Source: Pseudomonadota bacterium
Lineage (GTDB): Bacteria; SAR324; NAC60-12
DNA: 36,961 nt
NCBI GenBank assembly: GCA_004213175.1
Contig: SHAT01000018.1
Coordinates: 1 to 36,961 of the forward strand
Reading direction: 5' to 3'
Shown: positions 1-8,577 of the stretch, in pieces
Layout of the letters: every line of letters starts with the position of its first letter
Position numbering within the stretch: the first letter of the stretch is position 1
Translations under genes and position numbers: made by a program
The notes under the pieces: generated by a model
Database searches by the model: none
What the model was told of the DNA's origin: nothing
Seen by the model: only the letters and a program-made list of their open reading frames with translations

Positions 1-131
1 GCTTCTGAAAGGTCTTTTGTATAAAGGTTTCTACTGAACTGAGTCTTGCCGACTATATCTCTTACTTTATCAGGTACTCTAACTCTAACCCAATAGACAT
101 TGTGTCTTCTATAAAGGTAGCTTTTTTCCAT
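1..131 (-). CDS. Tyrosine recombinase/integrase, N-terminal fragment (cut by window edge)
   Basis: The frame opens with ATG at 129-131 on the minus strand and runs off the left edge, giving 43 visible codons. The visible residues (start MEKSYLYRRHNVYWVRVRVP, then a segment with DKVRD, SRNLYTKD and SEA) resemble the N-terminal SAM-like/DUF6538-type region of phage and island integrases, which typically reads 'YL.RR...Y.VR.RVP..LR...G....R.SL.T.D..EA'. The catalytic domain lies outside the window. The start is 102 bp from the 3' end of the tmRNA gene, and both are transcribed leftward. Integrases of ssrA-targeting islands usually sit in this position. The start is chosen because an in-frame TGA lies at 144-146; Shine-Dalgarno support is weak. 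The family call rests on the short N-terminal pattern only. Confidence 0.6.
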   Translation of the reverse strand, partial: MEKSYLYRRHNVYWVRVRVPDKVRDIVGKTQFSRNLYTKDLSE

Positions 132-232
132 CAATATGTTCCATCAAAAAATTAGTAATGGTACAGTTATAATGGTACAGGTGGGGTTTGTCAAGGCTTG
201 GTACTGCTGCTATCAAGGGATAGATAGCATGT

Positions 233-262
233 TGGTGGAGGTGGCGGGAATCGAACCCGCGT
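233..262 (-). other. Candidate integrase attachment site in ssrA 3' end
   Basis: The T arm and CCA end of ssrA lie 102 bp from an integrase start. By analogy with ssrA-integrating islands, this segment would be one att core, with the second copy at the far end of an element to the left. That second copy is not in the window, so the assignment is contextual. No duplicate of this sequence was seen elsewhere in the window. Confidence 0.35.
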
Positions 263-607
263 CTTACTAAGTTTCCATTTGGGCGTCTACAAGTTTAGTT
301 GGAAATTTTCTTTTTCTTCAGTTATGTCGGCGACCAACCTCCTCAAACTGAAACACCTCCTTAAATCTTACTGCTGTTTTGGAGGAGTACAACAGCCAGC
401 CTGACTTAGATGACATCTTGCGTTACGTTTCAGGCCAACCTAACGAAAGACGCCTACTTCAATTAAGCCGCTAGTGCGACTTGAGCAGGTTCGTAGTCAG
501 CGTTGTTTGCAGCTAACATTTTGATGATCGTTTTTACGTGACCCCGATCATCACCCACGACTTGCTTCCCAATATTTCCACTCGTAATCGAATTCCATGA
601 CACCCCC
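233..607 (-). ncRNA. ssrA: Transfer-messenger RNA (one-piece)
   Basis: tmRNA rescues stalled ribosomes and tags the nascent peptide for proteolysis, working with SmpB. The 3' end carries a tRNA-like T arm (GCGGG-TTCGATT-CCCGC), an acceptor strand CACCTCC and an encoded ACCA ending at 233. The 5' acceptor strand GGGGGTG at 601-607 pairs with CACCTCC (one G-U), which fixes the 5' end at 607 and a length of 375 nt. The tag frame starts at resume codon GCA (508-510) and ends in TAA (463-465), encoding ANNADYEPAQVALAA. The mRNA-like part lies between the two tRNA-like halves in normal order, so this is not the permuted two-piece form of Alphaproteobacteria. The 3' half is a common integrase target, and an integrase fragment follows it here. 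Confidence 0.95.
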
Positions 608-647
608 ATAAATAGTGTATGAATTCAATGAGAAAAATAGAGATTAC

Positions 648-676
648 ATCTTACTCTTATTCCTTGGTCAGTGCAA
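648..676 (-). promoter_or_regulatory. Probable sigma70 promoter of ssrA
   Basis: On the minus strand TTGCAC (671-676) is followed after exactly 17 bp by TAAGAT (648-653). Predicted transcription starts near 641, leaving about 34 nt to be trimmed before the mature 5' end at 607. The -35 box is one arm of a 7-bp inverted repeat (AGTGCAA 670-676 / TTGCACT 687-693). The remaining sequence between tmRNA and sucC (608-768) shows no gene and no clear terminator. Confidence 0.5.
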
Positions 677-768
677 TTGTTTTCCTTTGCACTCACATTT
701 GTTTACAAAAATGATTAAAACACTAGTTACAAAATTACTGGAAAATATTTAGACAAAATTATTGCTGC

Positions 769-1944
769 TTAACTTGCGGAAGCAACAGCTTTTTCAGCAG
801 CATCACCTATTCCGTCTGCCATCAATAGACTATCTGTCAACCCGGATTGGCTTATCAGTTGATATGCTTCTTCCGAATTTGTTCCTTCCAGACGAATTAC
901 AACTGGCATTTTGAGATTGACGTTTTTGAAAGCAGCAATTACTCCAGCTGCAACCATGTCACAACGAACAATACCTCCAAAAATATTGATTAAGATACAC
1001 TTCACATTTGGATCTTTTGTGATTAGCCGGAATGCTTTTTCTACATTTTCCTGATTTGCAGCGCCACCAACATCAAGGAAATTAGCTGGTTCTCCACCGT
1101 AGGATTTAATAATGTCCATTGTTCCCATCGCCAGACCTGCGCCGTTCACCATACAGCCAATATTGCCGTCCAATTTAATGTAGTTGAGATCTGCTTCACT
1201 TGCTTCTACCTCAAGTGGATCATCTTCATCTTTGTCTCTCAAATCAATATTTTCTTTATGACGATACATGGCGTTATCATCAAATGACAACTTTGCGTCC
1301 AGTGCAATTACACGTCCGTCTCGAGTCAAAACCAGCGGATTGATTTCAAGCAGAGAGCAGTCTTCCCGCATAAATGTTTCATAAAGCGACATAAAAACCG
1401 CGACCGTGGGGCGTATCAGTTTTGGATTTATTTCGTCAATCTTTAAACCGAAAGCTAATTCACTGGCTTGATACGGCCTCAGGCCGATTCCCGGATCGAT
1501 GAAAATCTTGAGTATCTTTTCCGGAGTTTTCTCTGCGACTTCTTCAATGTCCATTCCGCCCTCTGTGGAAGCCAATAATACGACACACTGTCGCCCGCGG
1601 TCTACCAGCACAGAGCAATATAGTTCTTTCCTAATGTCCATACCTTCTTCTACAAGCAGTTGTTTTACCTTCTGACCCTGCGGTCCAGTTTGGTGAGTTA
1701 CCAACTGCATTCCAAGAATCGCCTCAGCACTTTCCCTGATGGCAGCCTTGCCTTTTGAAACTTTGACTCCACCGCCTTTTCCGCGTCCTCCGGCATGAAT
1801 TTGAGCTTTAATAACACAAATTTCTGAAGCTAAATCATCAGCTACCTGAGTTGCCTCATCAACTGAGAAAGCTACACTTCCACGGGGAACCGGCACTCCA
1901 TATTTTGCTAAAATTTGCTTGGCCTGATATTCATGTATTTTCAT
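769..1944 (-). CDS. sucC: Succinate--CoA ligase [ADP-forming] subunit beta
   Basis: Beta subunit of the TCA-cycle enzyme that interconverts succinyl-CoA and succinate with nucleotide phosphorylation. The protein is 391 aa (E. coli SucC is 388). It starts with the family N-terminus [16 protein letters not shown], followed by the ATP-grasp segment [16 protein letters not shown] and, near the C-terminus, the ligase-CoA segment with [11 protein letters not shown]. The gene follows mdh by 12 bp, with an AAGGA Shine-Dalgarno just before the ATG, so the two are co-transcribed. The alpha-subunit gene sucD, usually directly downstream, is absent: the next gene is ssrA. The homologous malate--CoA ligase MtkA is an alternative, but the sequence reads as an ordinary SucC and no serine-cycle gene is nearby. 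Confidence 0.92.
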   Translation of the reverse strand: MKIHEYQAKQILAKYGVPVPRGSVAFSVDEATQVADDLASEICVIKAQIHAGGRGKGGGVKVSKGKAAIRESAEAILGMQLVTHQTGPQGQKVKQLLVEEGMDIRKELYCSVLVDRGRQCVVLLASTEGGMDIEEVAEKTPEKILKIFIDPGIGLRPYQASELAFGLKIDEINPKLIRPTVAVFMSLYETFMREDCSLLEINPLVLTRDGRVIALDAKLSFDDNAMYRHKENIDLRDKDEDDPLEVEASEADLNYIKLDGNIGCMVNGAGLAMGTMDIIKSYGGEPANFLDVGGAANQENVEKAFRLITKDPNVKCILINIFGGIVRCDMVAAGVIAAFKNVNLKMPVVIRLEGTNSEEAYQLISQSGLTDSLLMADGIGDAAEKAVASAS

Positions 1945-1956
1945 TGTTTCCTTAAT

Positions 1957-2940
1957 TTAACTCAACATTTCCTTAACAGCGTCACGTTCCATTTCCAGTT
2001 CTGAACTTGTAGCCTGGATTTTTTCCTTTGAAAATTCATTCAGTTCCAGTCCCTGAACAATTTCGTAATCACCTTTACCTTTGCTGCGCAGCGGGAAACT
2101 GAAAATCAGACCTTCCGGAATTCCGTAACTGCCTTCACTTGGAATTGCTGTGCTGAACCAGTCACCTTCTGGAGTTGGAGTATTGATTCGTGTGACTGTA
2201 TCCAGCGCGGCATTTGCGGCGGATGCTGCTGAAGAAGCACCGCGGGCCTTAATAATTGCGGATCCACGTTGTTGAACAGTTTTGATGAACTCACCCTGTA
2301 GCCATTCTTCGTCATTAATTACTTCCGGTGCCGCTTTGCCGTTAATTTTAGCATTGTAAAAGTCCGGATATTGTGTAGCGCTGTGATTTCCCCATATTGT
2401 CATATTGCTAACGTTTCGAACAGCCGTTCCGGCTTTTGTAGCTAACTGACTTTTTGCTCGATTTTCATCGAGAGCGGTCATTGCGAACCAACGTTCACGG
2501 GAAATACGAGGGGCATTGTGCATGGCAATCAGACAGTTGGTATTACAGGGGTTCCCGACTACTACAATTCGAGCGTTGTCACTTGCATTATCGTTGATGG
2601 CTTTGCCTTGTCCTACAAAAATCCCACCGTTTACACAGAGCAGATCGTTACGTTCCATTCCTTCTTTTCTTGGTACAGAACCTACCAGAAGTCCCCAGTC
2701 AATATCTCTAAAAGCAACATTTGGATCTGAGGTTGTGACGATTTTATTAAGTAAAGGAAAAGCGCAATCATCAAGTTCCATTTTGACTCCTTCCAGGGCC
2801 GGCAAGGCATGTTCCAGTTCAAGCAATTGTAGTTCAACTGCTGTGTCAGGTCCAAAGACACTCCCGGATGCCAGCCTGAATAGCATTGCATATCCTATTT
2901 GTCCGGCGGCACCAGTAACAGCAACTTTTATGGTTTTCAT
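1957..2940 (-). CDS. mdh: Malate dehydrogenase (NAD-dependent)
   Basis: Oxidises malate to oxaloacetate in the TCA cycle. The 327-aa protein has the nucleotide-binding motif GAAGQIG (10-16), substrate arginines in the active-site loop [13 protein letters not shown] (R91, R97), NPCNTN (130-135), and the catalytic pair in LDENRA (D159) and WGNHS (H186). Length and motif pattern fit the MDH type 2 group (cytosolic-like, about 327 aa) rather than the 310-aa LDH-like type. AGGAG lies just upstream of the ATG. It sits between icd (120 bp upstream) and sucC (12 bp downstream), forming a TCA-cycle cluster transcribed leftward. Confidence 0.95.
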   Translation of the reverse strand: MKTIKVAVTGAAGQIGYAMLFRLASGSVFGPDTAVELQLLELEHALPALEGVKMELDDCAFPLLNKIVTTSDPNVAFRDIDWGLLVGSVPRKEGMERNDLLCVNGGIFVGQGKAINDNASDNARIVVVGNPCNTNCLIAMHNAPRISRERWFAMTALDENRAKSQLATKAGTAVRNVSNMTIWGNHSATQYPDFYNAKINGKAAPEVINDEEWLQGEFIKTVQQRGSAIIKARGASSAASAANAALDTVTRINTPTPEGDWFSTAIPSEGSYGIPEGLIFSFPLRSKGKGDYEIVQGLELNEFSKEKIQATSSELEMERDAVKEMLS

Positions 2941-3060
2941 ATGATCTCCTATTTTATCAAATTATTGTTAATGAGTTCGTGAAATGGTTTCTTAGACTTC
3001 AATTGTTCTTATTGATTTTTCATAGTTAATCATAATAATGTGGCCTCAGTAGGATGCTCC

Positions 3061-5316
3061 CTAACTAATTGTTGAATCACAAAATGCTGAAATTAAGGTA
3101 TTTAGGGTTATGCTGGGTCTCATGGCTGCAGCTACTTTTTTTTCATCAGGATGATAGTATCCCCCCAAATCAAGCCTTTTACCCTGGGCAGCATTCAATT
3201 CAAAAATAATTTTGGATTCATTTTCACTAAGTGTCTCTGCCAAGCCTGAGAAACGCTGTTGAATGGAAGTGTCTTCAGTTTGAGCCGCAAGAGCCTGTGC
3301 CCAATAAAGGGCAAGGTAAAAGTGGCTACCGCGATTATCTAGTTCATGCACATTACGCGACGGCGATTTATTTTGGTTTAAAAATTCTTCGTTGGCGTGA
3401 TTAAGTGTTTTTGCTAAAATAGAGGCTTTAGGATTGTCTGTTTTTTGGGCAAAGTGATTTAGTGACTCTGCCAGTGCAAGGAATTCTCCCAAGGAATCCC
3501 AACGTAAATGTGCTTCTTCTATAAACTGTTGAACATGTTTTGGAGCAGAACCGCCAGCTCCGGTTTCAAACAAACCACCACCTTTCATCAGTGGTACAAT
3601 GGACAGCATTTTCGCACTTGTGCCCAGTTCAATAATAGGATAAAGATCGGTATTGAAATCACGAAGAACATTGCCTGTTACAGAAATTGTGTTTGCTCCA
3701 GCACGTGCACGTTCAATTGAAAGTTTTGCTGCATCATATACAGATAGAATGGGAAGTTCCAGGCCATCAGTATCATGTTCTTTTAGATAGGCTTTGACCT
3801 TTTTAATCAACTCACGGCCGTGCGCCCGTTTTTGATCAAGCCAGAAAATAGCCGGCCATCCAGTAGCTTTAGCTCGAGTGACAGCTAGTTTAACCCAGTC
3901 CCTGATCGGAGCGTCTTTAACTCTAGATAAGCGCCAGATATCGCCTTCCTCTACATTGTGTTCGTGAATTGTCTGATCGTCCTCATCTACTAAACGAATT
4001 TTTCCATTTTTGGAAGCCTCAAAGGTTGTAGGATGGGAACCATATTCTTCAGCTTTTTTGGCCATCAATCCTACATTCTGTACAGTACCCATAGTTGCTG
4101 GGTCCAAAGCCCCGTGGGCTATACAATTTTTGATAGTAGCAGAGTAAAGTGGTGCGTAACTGGAGTCTGGAATTATGAAATTTGTGTCGTGTAGTTCACC
4201 GTCTGCGCCCCACATTCTTCCTGAATTTCTGATTGCAGCAGGCATTGATGCATCGATTATTATAGAGTTTGGAACGTGAAGATTCGTAATCCCATGGTCA
4301 GAATCGACCATTGCCAAATCCGGTCGATTAGCATAAAGTGTTTTAATATCTGCTTCAATTTCAGCTCTTTTATCAGGAGAAATATGTGTGTCAGTCTTTA
4401 GTTTTGAAAAAAGATCGCCTATGCCGTTGTTTAAATTTATTCCTAAAGCTTTGATTGTTTTTTCATGTTTTTCCAAAACGGGTGCATAGAAAACCTGAAC
4501 ACAGTGCCCAAATATTTTTGGGTCCGAGACTTTCATCATCGTTGCTTTCAGGTGCAGGGAAAAAAGAACTCCCTGTGCTTTTGATTCAACAATTTGCTGA
4601 TCGATAAAATCATCTAGAGCTTTTCTACTCATAAATGTGGTATCAACCACCTCTGCAGTTTCGAGTGGAAGTTGGTCCTTTAAAATAGTTAGTTCACCAT
4701 CTTCGGCGATGAATTCAATTCTTGCTGTTGTTGCCTTATCAATTGTTGTTGATTTTTCATTAGCAAAAAAATCTCCTCTGCTCATTGTCGAAACATGGGA
4801 TTTGGAATCAGGGCTCCATGTGCCCATTGAGTGCGGATGCCTCTTAGCATAATTTTTTACTACTGTAGCAGCACGGCGGTCAGAATTCCCTTCACGGAGC
4901 ACAGGATTGACAGCGCTTCCTAAAACTTTAGAATAACGGTTCTTAATTTCTTTTTCCTCCTCATTTTGGGGACTATCAGGATATTTCGGAACATCAAATC
5001 CATGAGAGTTGAGTTCCTTAATGGCGGCTTTCAGTTGAGGGACAGAGGCACTGATATTGGGAAGTTTAATTATATTCACCTCGGGATCTTGAGTCATTTC
5101 TCCAAGGGCCATAAGTTCATCCTTAATCTGCTGAGATTTATCGAGTTTTTCCGGAAAACAAGAGAGGATACGCCCAGCCAGAGAAATATCTCTGCATTCT
5201 ATAGAAATTCCAGTGTCCTGAGTATATGCTTGTATGATTGGAAGAATTGAATAACTGGACAGCATGGGAGCTTCATCAGTTTTGGTCCAGATTATTTTTG
5301 CCTTACGAGATTGCAT
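3061..5316 (-). CDS. icd: Isocitrate dehydrogenase, monomeric NADP-dependent type
   Basis: Oxidatively decarboxylates isocitrate to 2-oxoglutarate with NADP. The 751-aa length and the N-terminus ([17 protein letters not shown]) are diagnostic of the large monomeric IDH family (about 740 aa), unrelated in length to the dimeric 400-aa enzyme. Other family segments visible are [20 protein letters not shown]-like (near residue 145), the [20 protein letters not shown] region, and [14 protein letters not shown] followed by [16 protein letters not shown] near residue 580. The leader (5317-5420 and beyond) contains a nested inverted repeat, and only an A-rich stretch precedes the ATG, so translation may be weak or controlled. 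mdh follows after 120 bp without an obvious terminator. Confidence 0.95.
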   Translation of the reverse strand: MQSRKAKIIWTKTDEAPMLSSYSILPIIQAYTQDTGISIECRDISLAGRILSCFPEKLDKSQQIKDELMALGEMTQDPEVNIIKLPNISASVPQLKAAIKELNSHGFDVPKYPDSPQNEEEKEIKNRYSKVLGSAVNPVLREGNSDRRAATVVKNYAKRHPHSMGTWSPDSKSHVSTMSRGDFFANEKSTTIDKATTARIEFIAEDGELTILKDQLPLETAEVVDTTFMSRKALDDFIDQQIVESKAQGVLFSLHLKATMMKVSDPKIFGHCVQVFYAPVLEKHEKTIKALGINLNNGIGDLFSKLKTDTHISPDKRAEIEADIKTLYANRPDLAMVDSDHGITNLHVPNSIIIDASMPAAIRNSGRMWGADGELHDTNFIIPDSSYAPLYSATIKNCIAHGALDPATMGTVQNVGLMAKKAEEYGSHPTTFEASKNGKIRLVDEDDQTIHEHNVEEGDIWRLSRVKDAPIRDWVKLAVTRAKATGWPAIFWLDQKRAHGRELIKKVKAYLKEHDTDGLELPILSVYDAAKLSIERARAGANTISVTGNVLRDFNTDLYPIIELGTSAKMLSIVPLMKGGGLFETGAGGSAPKHVQQFIEEAHLRWDSLGEFLALAESLNHFAQKTDNPKASILAKTLNHANEEFLNQNKSPSRNVHELDNRGSHFYLALYWAQALAAQTEDTSIQQRFSGLAETLSENESKIIFELNAAQGKRLDLGGYYHPDEKKVAAAMRPSITLNTLISAFCDSTIS

Positions 5317-5332
5317 TTTTTCTTTGAGTGAA

Positions 5333-5420
5333 TTTGGAAATTACGTAAAAAATCTAAGTCAAGTGGCAGAAAATTGCCGATGTTCAGATTCTGGCCTCCT
5401 GACATTAAGTAATTTCCAAA
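5333..5420 (-). repeat. Long nested inverted repeat in the icd 5' leader
   Basis: TTTGGAAATTAC (5333-5344) is perfectly complementary to GTAATTTCCAAA (5409-5420). Inside the 64-nt interval are further pairs, AATCT/AGATT and GGCA/TGCC, nested in the same order, so the transcript can fold as one extended rod ending 17 nt before the icd start codon. On the icd strand an unpaired AGGAGG lies inside. It matches no riboswitch class I recognise; a leader structure, attenuator or operator are all possible. Confidence 0.5.
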
Positions 5421-5876
5421 AACAAATCGGGAATCAAAAACATCACTTTTCATTCTACCGAATTTCTCAACTATTTCAATATAATTTTTAAGAAAAGTTT
5501 GAAAAATCATCTATAAAATTCACATCTTTAGAGAAACACATCTTATTTTTAGAGAAGATGGGAAGTAGGCAGAACAAAGTTATTTCTTGGGGGTATCCTT
5601 TTTTCATATTTACTTGTTCTAAAACAAAAATAGTGAGAAAATAAATATAAATTCCTTTGTTCTAAAAAATAGATCGCTTTTAAAAAATATCATAAAGCTT
5701 CAAATTTGCAAAGATAGAAAAGGTACTCATCGTCAATATATTGTCCGTGATCATGGCAGTAATAGAAGGTCCACTTCTGAAAATTTTTACATTAAATTGT
5801 ACTAAAATCGTTAACCCTTTCGTGGTTAAATTATGGGGTTGTCGATATTTCCTTAAGCAATTTTGTTAATACAGTA
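5421..5876. other. Intergenic region between divergent icd and phosphofructokinase genes
   Basis: AT-rich sequence with no convincing gene. It holds three TTGTTCT motifs (inverted copy AGAACAA 5571-5577; direct copies 5614-5620 and 5657-5663), each starting 43 bp after the last; the two direct copies extend to TTGTTCTAAAA. Around 5520-5560 there are near-repeats of ACATCTT...TAGAGAA. Just upstream of the phosphofructokinase gene lies the dyad TTAACC (5811-5816) / GGTTAA (5824-5829). Both divergent promoters should lie here, but no pair of boxes is convincing enough to call. Confidence 0.5.
5811..5829. promoter_or_regulatory. Dyad upstream of phosphofructokinase gene
   Basis: TTAACC - 7 nt - GGTTAA, about 65 bp before the likely start codon. 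It could be an operator or a small leader hairpin; nothing further identifies the binding factor. Confidence 0.3.
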
Positions 5877-5894
5877 ATGTTAAAAAAGGGAAAT

Positions 5895-7091
5895 ATGCCA
5901 AAAAAGATTAAAGGAACTATTGGGATTCTAACCGGCGGAGGAGATGTCCCGGGGCTTAACCCAGCAATTCGAGCTGCAACTATCCGTGCAAATCGTAACG
6001 GTTACAACGTTGTCGGTCTGCGTAACGGATGGGAGGGGATAATGAAAATTGACCGTACGAAACCCTTTGATGATCAAGAACACTGCCAGATACTTACTGA
6101 AAAAAATGTTCAGAAAATTGCACGTACGGGAGGAACATTTCTCCATACTTCTCGCACAAAACCTAGCAAAGTCCCTAAGGATAATGTTCCTGAAAATTTG
6201 CGTGATAAATATAATGCTGAAGAAAATGATTTAACTGATGAAGTAATTAAAAATTTGGAACACCTGGGCATTGAATATCTTGTACCTATCGGAGGCGACG
6301 ATACTCTCAGTTATGGTCTAGTTCTTCATAAATCAGGTGTTCGCTGCGTCGGTATTCCGAAAACTATGGACAACGATGTCCCGGGTACAGATTATTGTAT
6401 CGGTTTTAGCACCTGTGTTACGCGTACAATTGAATTCTCTCACCAACTCCGTACCTGCGCAGGTTCTCATGAACGAATTCTAGTGATTGAAGTGATGGGG
6501 CGTTACGCCGGTTATACTGCTTTGATGCCAGCAATGGCCGGTGCATCCGACCGTTGCGTGATTCCTGAATATGAATTTGATATAGAGAGATTAACCGAAT
6601 TACTTGTTAAAGATCGTCGCGACAATGAAAGTAATTATTCGGTGGTGTTAGTTTCGGAAGGAGCTATGTTTAAAGGTGCGGATATGATTTTTTCAAACCA
6701 GCAAAAGGATGCATATGGTCATAAAAAACTTGGTGGTATTGGTGATATGGTTAGTGCGGAAATTGTTGAAAGAGCCCCTAAATATAACAAACGTGAAACT
6801 ATTCACACAATAAATCAAAGGATGAGTTACATGACACGTTCCGGTCAACCGGATGCGATTGATTCAATTGTCCCCATGGCATACGGTAATTTGGCGATTG
6901 ATCTGATCATGGAAGGAAAAAGTGGAAGAATGGTTTGTTTGAAAAACGGACGATATGATCACGTTCCTTTTGAAGTGGTTACCGAATATGAGAAAAAAAT
7001 TAATGTGGAGCGATTTTACGATACAGAGCGTTACCGTCCTCATTATCACAACTGCATGGGTATGCCGCATTTTATAATGACTTCAGATTGA
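5895..7091 (+). CDS. pfp: 6-phosphofructokinase, pyrophosphate-dependent type
   Basis: Phosphorylates fructose 6-phosphate to the 1,6-bisphosphate. The N-terminal GILTGGGDVPGLN and the segments around GRYAGY and YEVVLVSEG-like YSVVLVSEGA identify the PFK-A superfamily. Two residues indicate the phosphoryl donor. The motif GGDDT (about 133-137) has Asp where ATP enzymes have Gly, and PKTMDND (155-161) has Lys where ATP enzymes have Gly; both are the known signature of PPi-dependent enzymes, which run reversibly. An upstream ATG at 5877 would add six residues, but only the ATG at 5895 has a GGG ribosome-binding remnant close by. The gene is followed after 28 bp by an outer-membrane protein gene. 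Confidence 0.85.
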   Translation: MPKKIKGTIGILTGGGDVPGLNPAIRAATIRANRNGYNVVGLRNGWEGIMKIDRTKPFDDQEHCQILTEKNVQKIARTGGTFLHTSRTKPSKVPKDNVPENLRDKYNAEENDLTDEVIKNLEHLGIEYLVPIGGDDTLSYGLVLHKSGVRCVGIPKTMDNDVPGTDYCIGFSTCVTRTIEFSHQLRTCAGSHERILVIEVMGRYAGYTALMPAMAGASDRCVIPEYEFDIERLTELLVKDRRDNESNYSVVLVSEGAMFKGADMIFSNQQKDAYGHKKLGGIGDMVSAEIVERAPKYNKRETIHTINQRMSYMTRSGQPDAIDSIVPMAYGNLAIDLIMEGKSGRMVCLKNGRYDHVPFEVVTEYEKKINVERFYDTERYRPHYHNCMGMPHFIMTSD

Positions 7092-7119
7092 AAAATTTAG
7101 AAAAGGGGGAAAAAACTTC

Positions 7120-8364
7120 ATGTTTCGCCACGTAATTTTAGCCCTGCTGTTTTTATTTTTATGGTCTTCTACAACTTACGCTATTTTATTTGAAAGACGT
7201 AAAACTTTTGAGTCCGAGATTTCATGGTTTGTCTATCCTGTGGTAGGTAGCATCCCTGGAGTTCAGGATTTTTATGGATTGGGTGGTACAGTCTCTGGAA
7301 TTGGAGGCAGTGAATCTGACATAACCCTAGTCAGTCTTAAAGGGGATGCAGAATATTTTGATGATGACTTTCAGATTGACATCCTTTCTATTTTCGATAT
7401 TCCTCTTTTTACGAGCCATCTTACCTTCAGTTGGTTTTCAACAAAAATACGCAACGCAGGCTGGCCTGAGGGTGAAAGGGGGATAGTTTCTGATCCGGAG
7501 AGCATGTATTATTTATTGGCAACTAATGTGGATGCATCTGGAGGCGAACTTTCTTTTAATGTTTTAGAAAATCAACTGGAGTTATATTACGGTTATAGTG
7601 ATGCTTCAGTAAAACCTTATGGTTTAGTCGATCCGAATGGAACTTTTTACAATGCGCAGAATTCTGGAATTATAGAAAGCCCCAGAGGTTACCGGTATGG
7701 ACTTTACATCGACGACACTGATAACCGCCGTGACCCAAGGATCGGTTATCGTTTTCAGTATGAAAAGTGGGGACAGCCTTCTTCAAGAGCAGGCAATTCA
7801 GAGTATTTTCAAGAAGACTATAATATATCAGGATACCTTCCGATTTTAGACGAAGGTAAAGGTGTTTTAGTGCTGAACCAGTTTTTTGGTTCTTCAACGG
7901 TAATCAAAAAAGGTAAAGTTGATCGAAGTCAATTTGTCTGTGACAATTCACTAAAACCGGGTTGTCAGGATCTACTCGATGAACTTTATGCGAGACAGAA
8001 AGCCGAAGCAGAAAATGGTAAAGCAACCTCGCTTGGCGGGACCAACCGTTTACGTGGATATAGAACTAACCGTTTTTATGATAGTTATACAAATTTCCAG
8101 GGTGCAGAATTTCGCTGGTACGTGCATGAAGCTCAGGAGGCTTTTAATTTTTTTTTGGAAAAAGGAACTTTTGCTGGACTTCAGTTAGCTTTTTTCTACG
8201 AACGGGGAACAGTCTCCCCGGATAAATATAGTTTGTGGAAAAATATGCGATCATCATATGGTGCTGGTACAAGATTTATCTTTAATACCATCATTGTCCG
8301 TATTGACCGCGGTATAGGTAAGGAAGGAGGAGAGACCACTTTCTTTGTTGGTTACCCTTTTTGA
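7120..8364 (+). CDS. Omp85/BamA-family outer-membrane beta-barrel protein without POTRA domains
   Basis: A 414-aa protein with a signal peptide (hydrophobic core about 4-18, likely cleavage after TTYA, residue 21). The rest is rich in alternating, aromatic-flanked beta strands. The C-terminal half has GGTNRLRGYRTNRFYDSY with the RGY motif (312-314) typical of loop 6 of Omp85/surface-antigen barrels. The chain ends in a strand with terminal Phe (FFVGYPF), the outer-membrane sorting signal. After the signal peptide only about 390 residues remain, enough for a 16-strand barrel but not for POTRA repeats, so it resembles the short patatin-associated/PF01103-type barrels rather than BamA. A GGGGGA ribosome-binding site precedes the ATG. 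It lies 28 bp after the phosphofructokinase gene and is probably co-transcribed. Cargo or role is unknown. Confidence 0.75.
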   Translation: MFRHVILALLFLFLWSSTTYAILFERRKTFESEISWFVYPVVGSIPGVQDFYGLGGTVSGIGGSESDITLVSLKGDAEYFDDDFQIDILSIFDIPLFTSHLTFSWFSTKIRNAGWPEGERGIVSDPESMYYLLATNVDASGGELSFNVLENQLELYYGYSDASVKPYGLVDPNGTFYNAQNSGIIESPRGYRYGLYIDDTDNRRDPRIGYRFQYEKWGQPSSRAGNSEYFQEDYNISGYLPILDEGKGVLVLNQFFGSSTVIKKGKVDRSQFVCDNSLKPGCQDLLDELYARQKAEAENGKATSLGGTNRLRGYRTNRFYDSYTNFQGAEFRWYVHEAQEAFNFFLEKGTFAGLQLAFFYERGTVSPDKYSLWKNMRSSYGAGTRFIFNTIIVRIDRGIGKEGGETTFFVGYPF

Positions 8365-8577
8365 TTATAGGGTACTTCTCAAGACTTCCTTTTTAAGTAA
8401 TTATAAAATGAATAAACCTTGTGGAACACACCGGGTACTCAAACTAGAAATTTGAACCAGTTCAGGTATACCTCTTTGAAGCCGCTAATTGAAATTTTAT
8501 TTAGAACCACATTATTGTGGAAGTTAAAGTTAAGACTTCTACATTTTTTTAAGATTCAGCTAATAGATTTTTGAATA

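Noticed and set aside
2516-2944. A 142-codon open frame on the plus strand, antisense to mdh
   Set aside because: It lies wholly inside mdh, whose motifs are complete. The antisense product is low-complexity and serine/leucine rich, with no recognisable family.
5292-5510. A 72-codon frame overlapping the icd start, considered as a leader peptide
   Set aside because: No ribosome-binding site, no run of regulatory codons, and it extends into icd in another frame; the overlapping inverted repeat explains the region better as structure.
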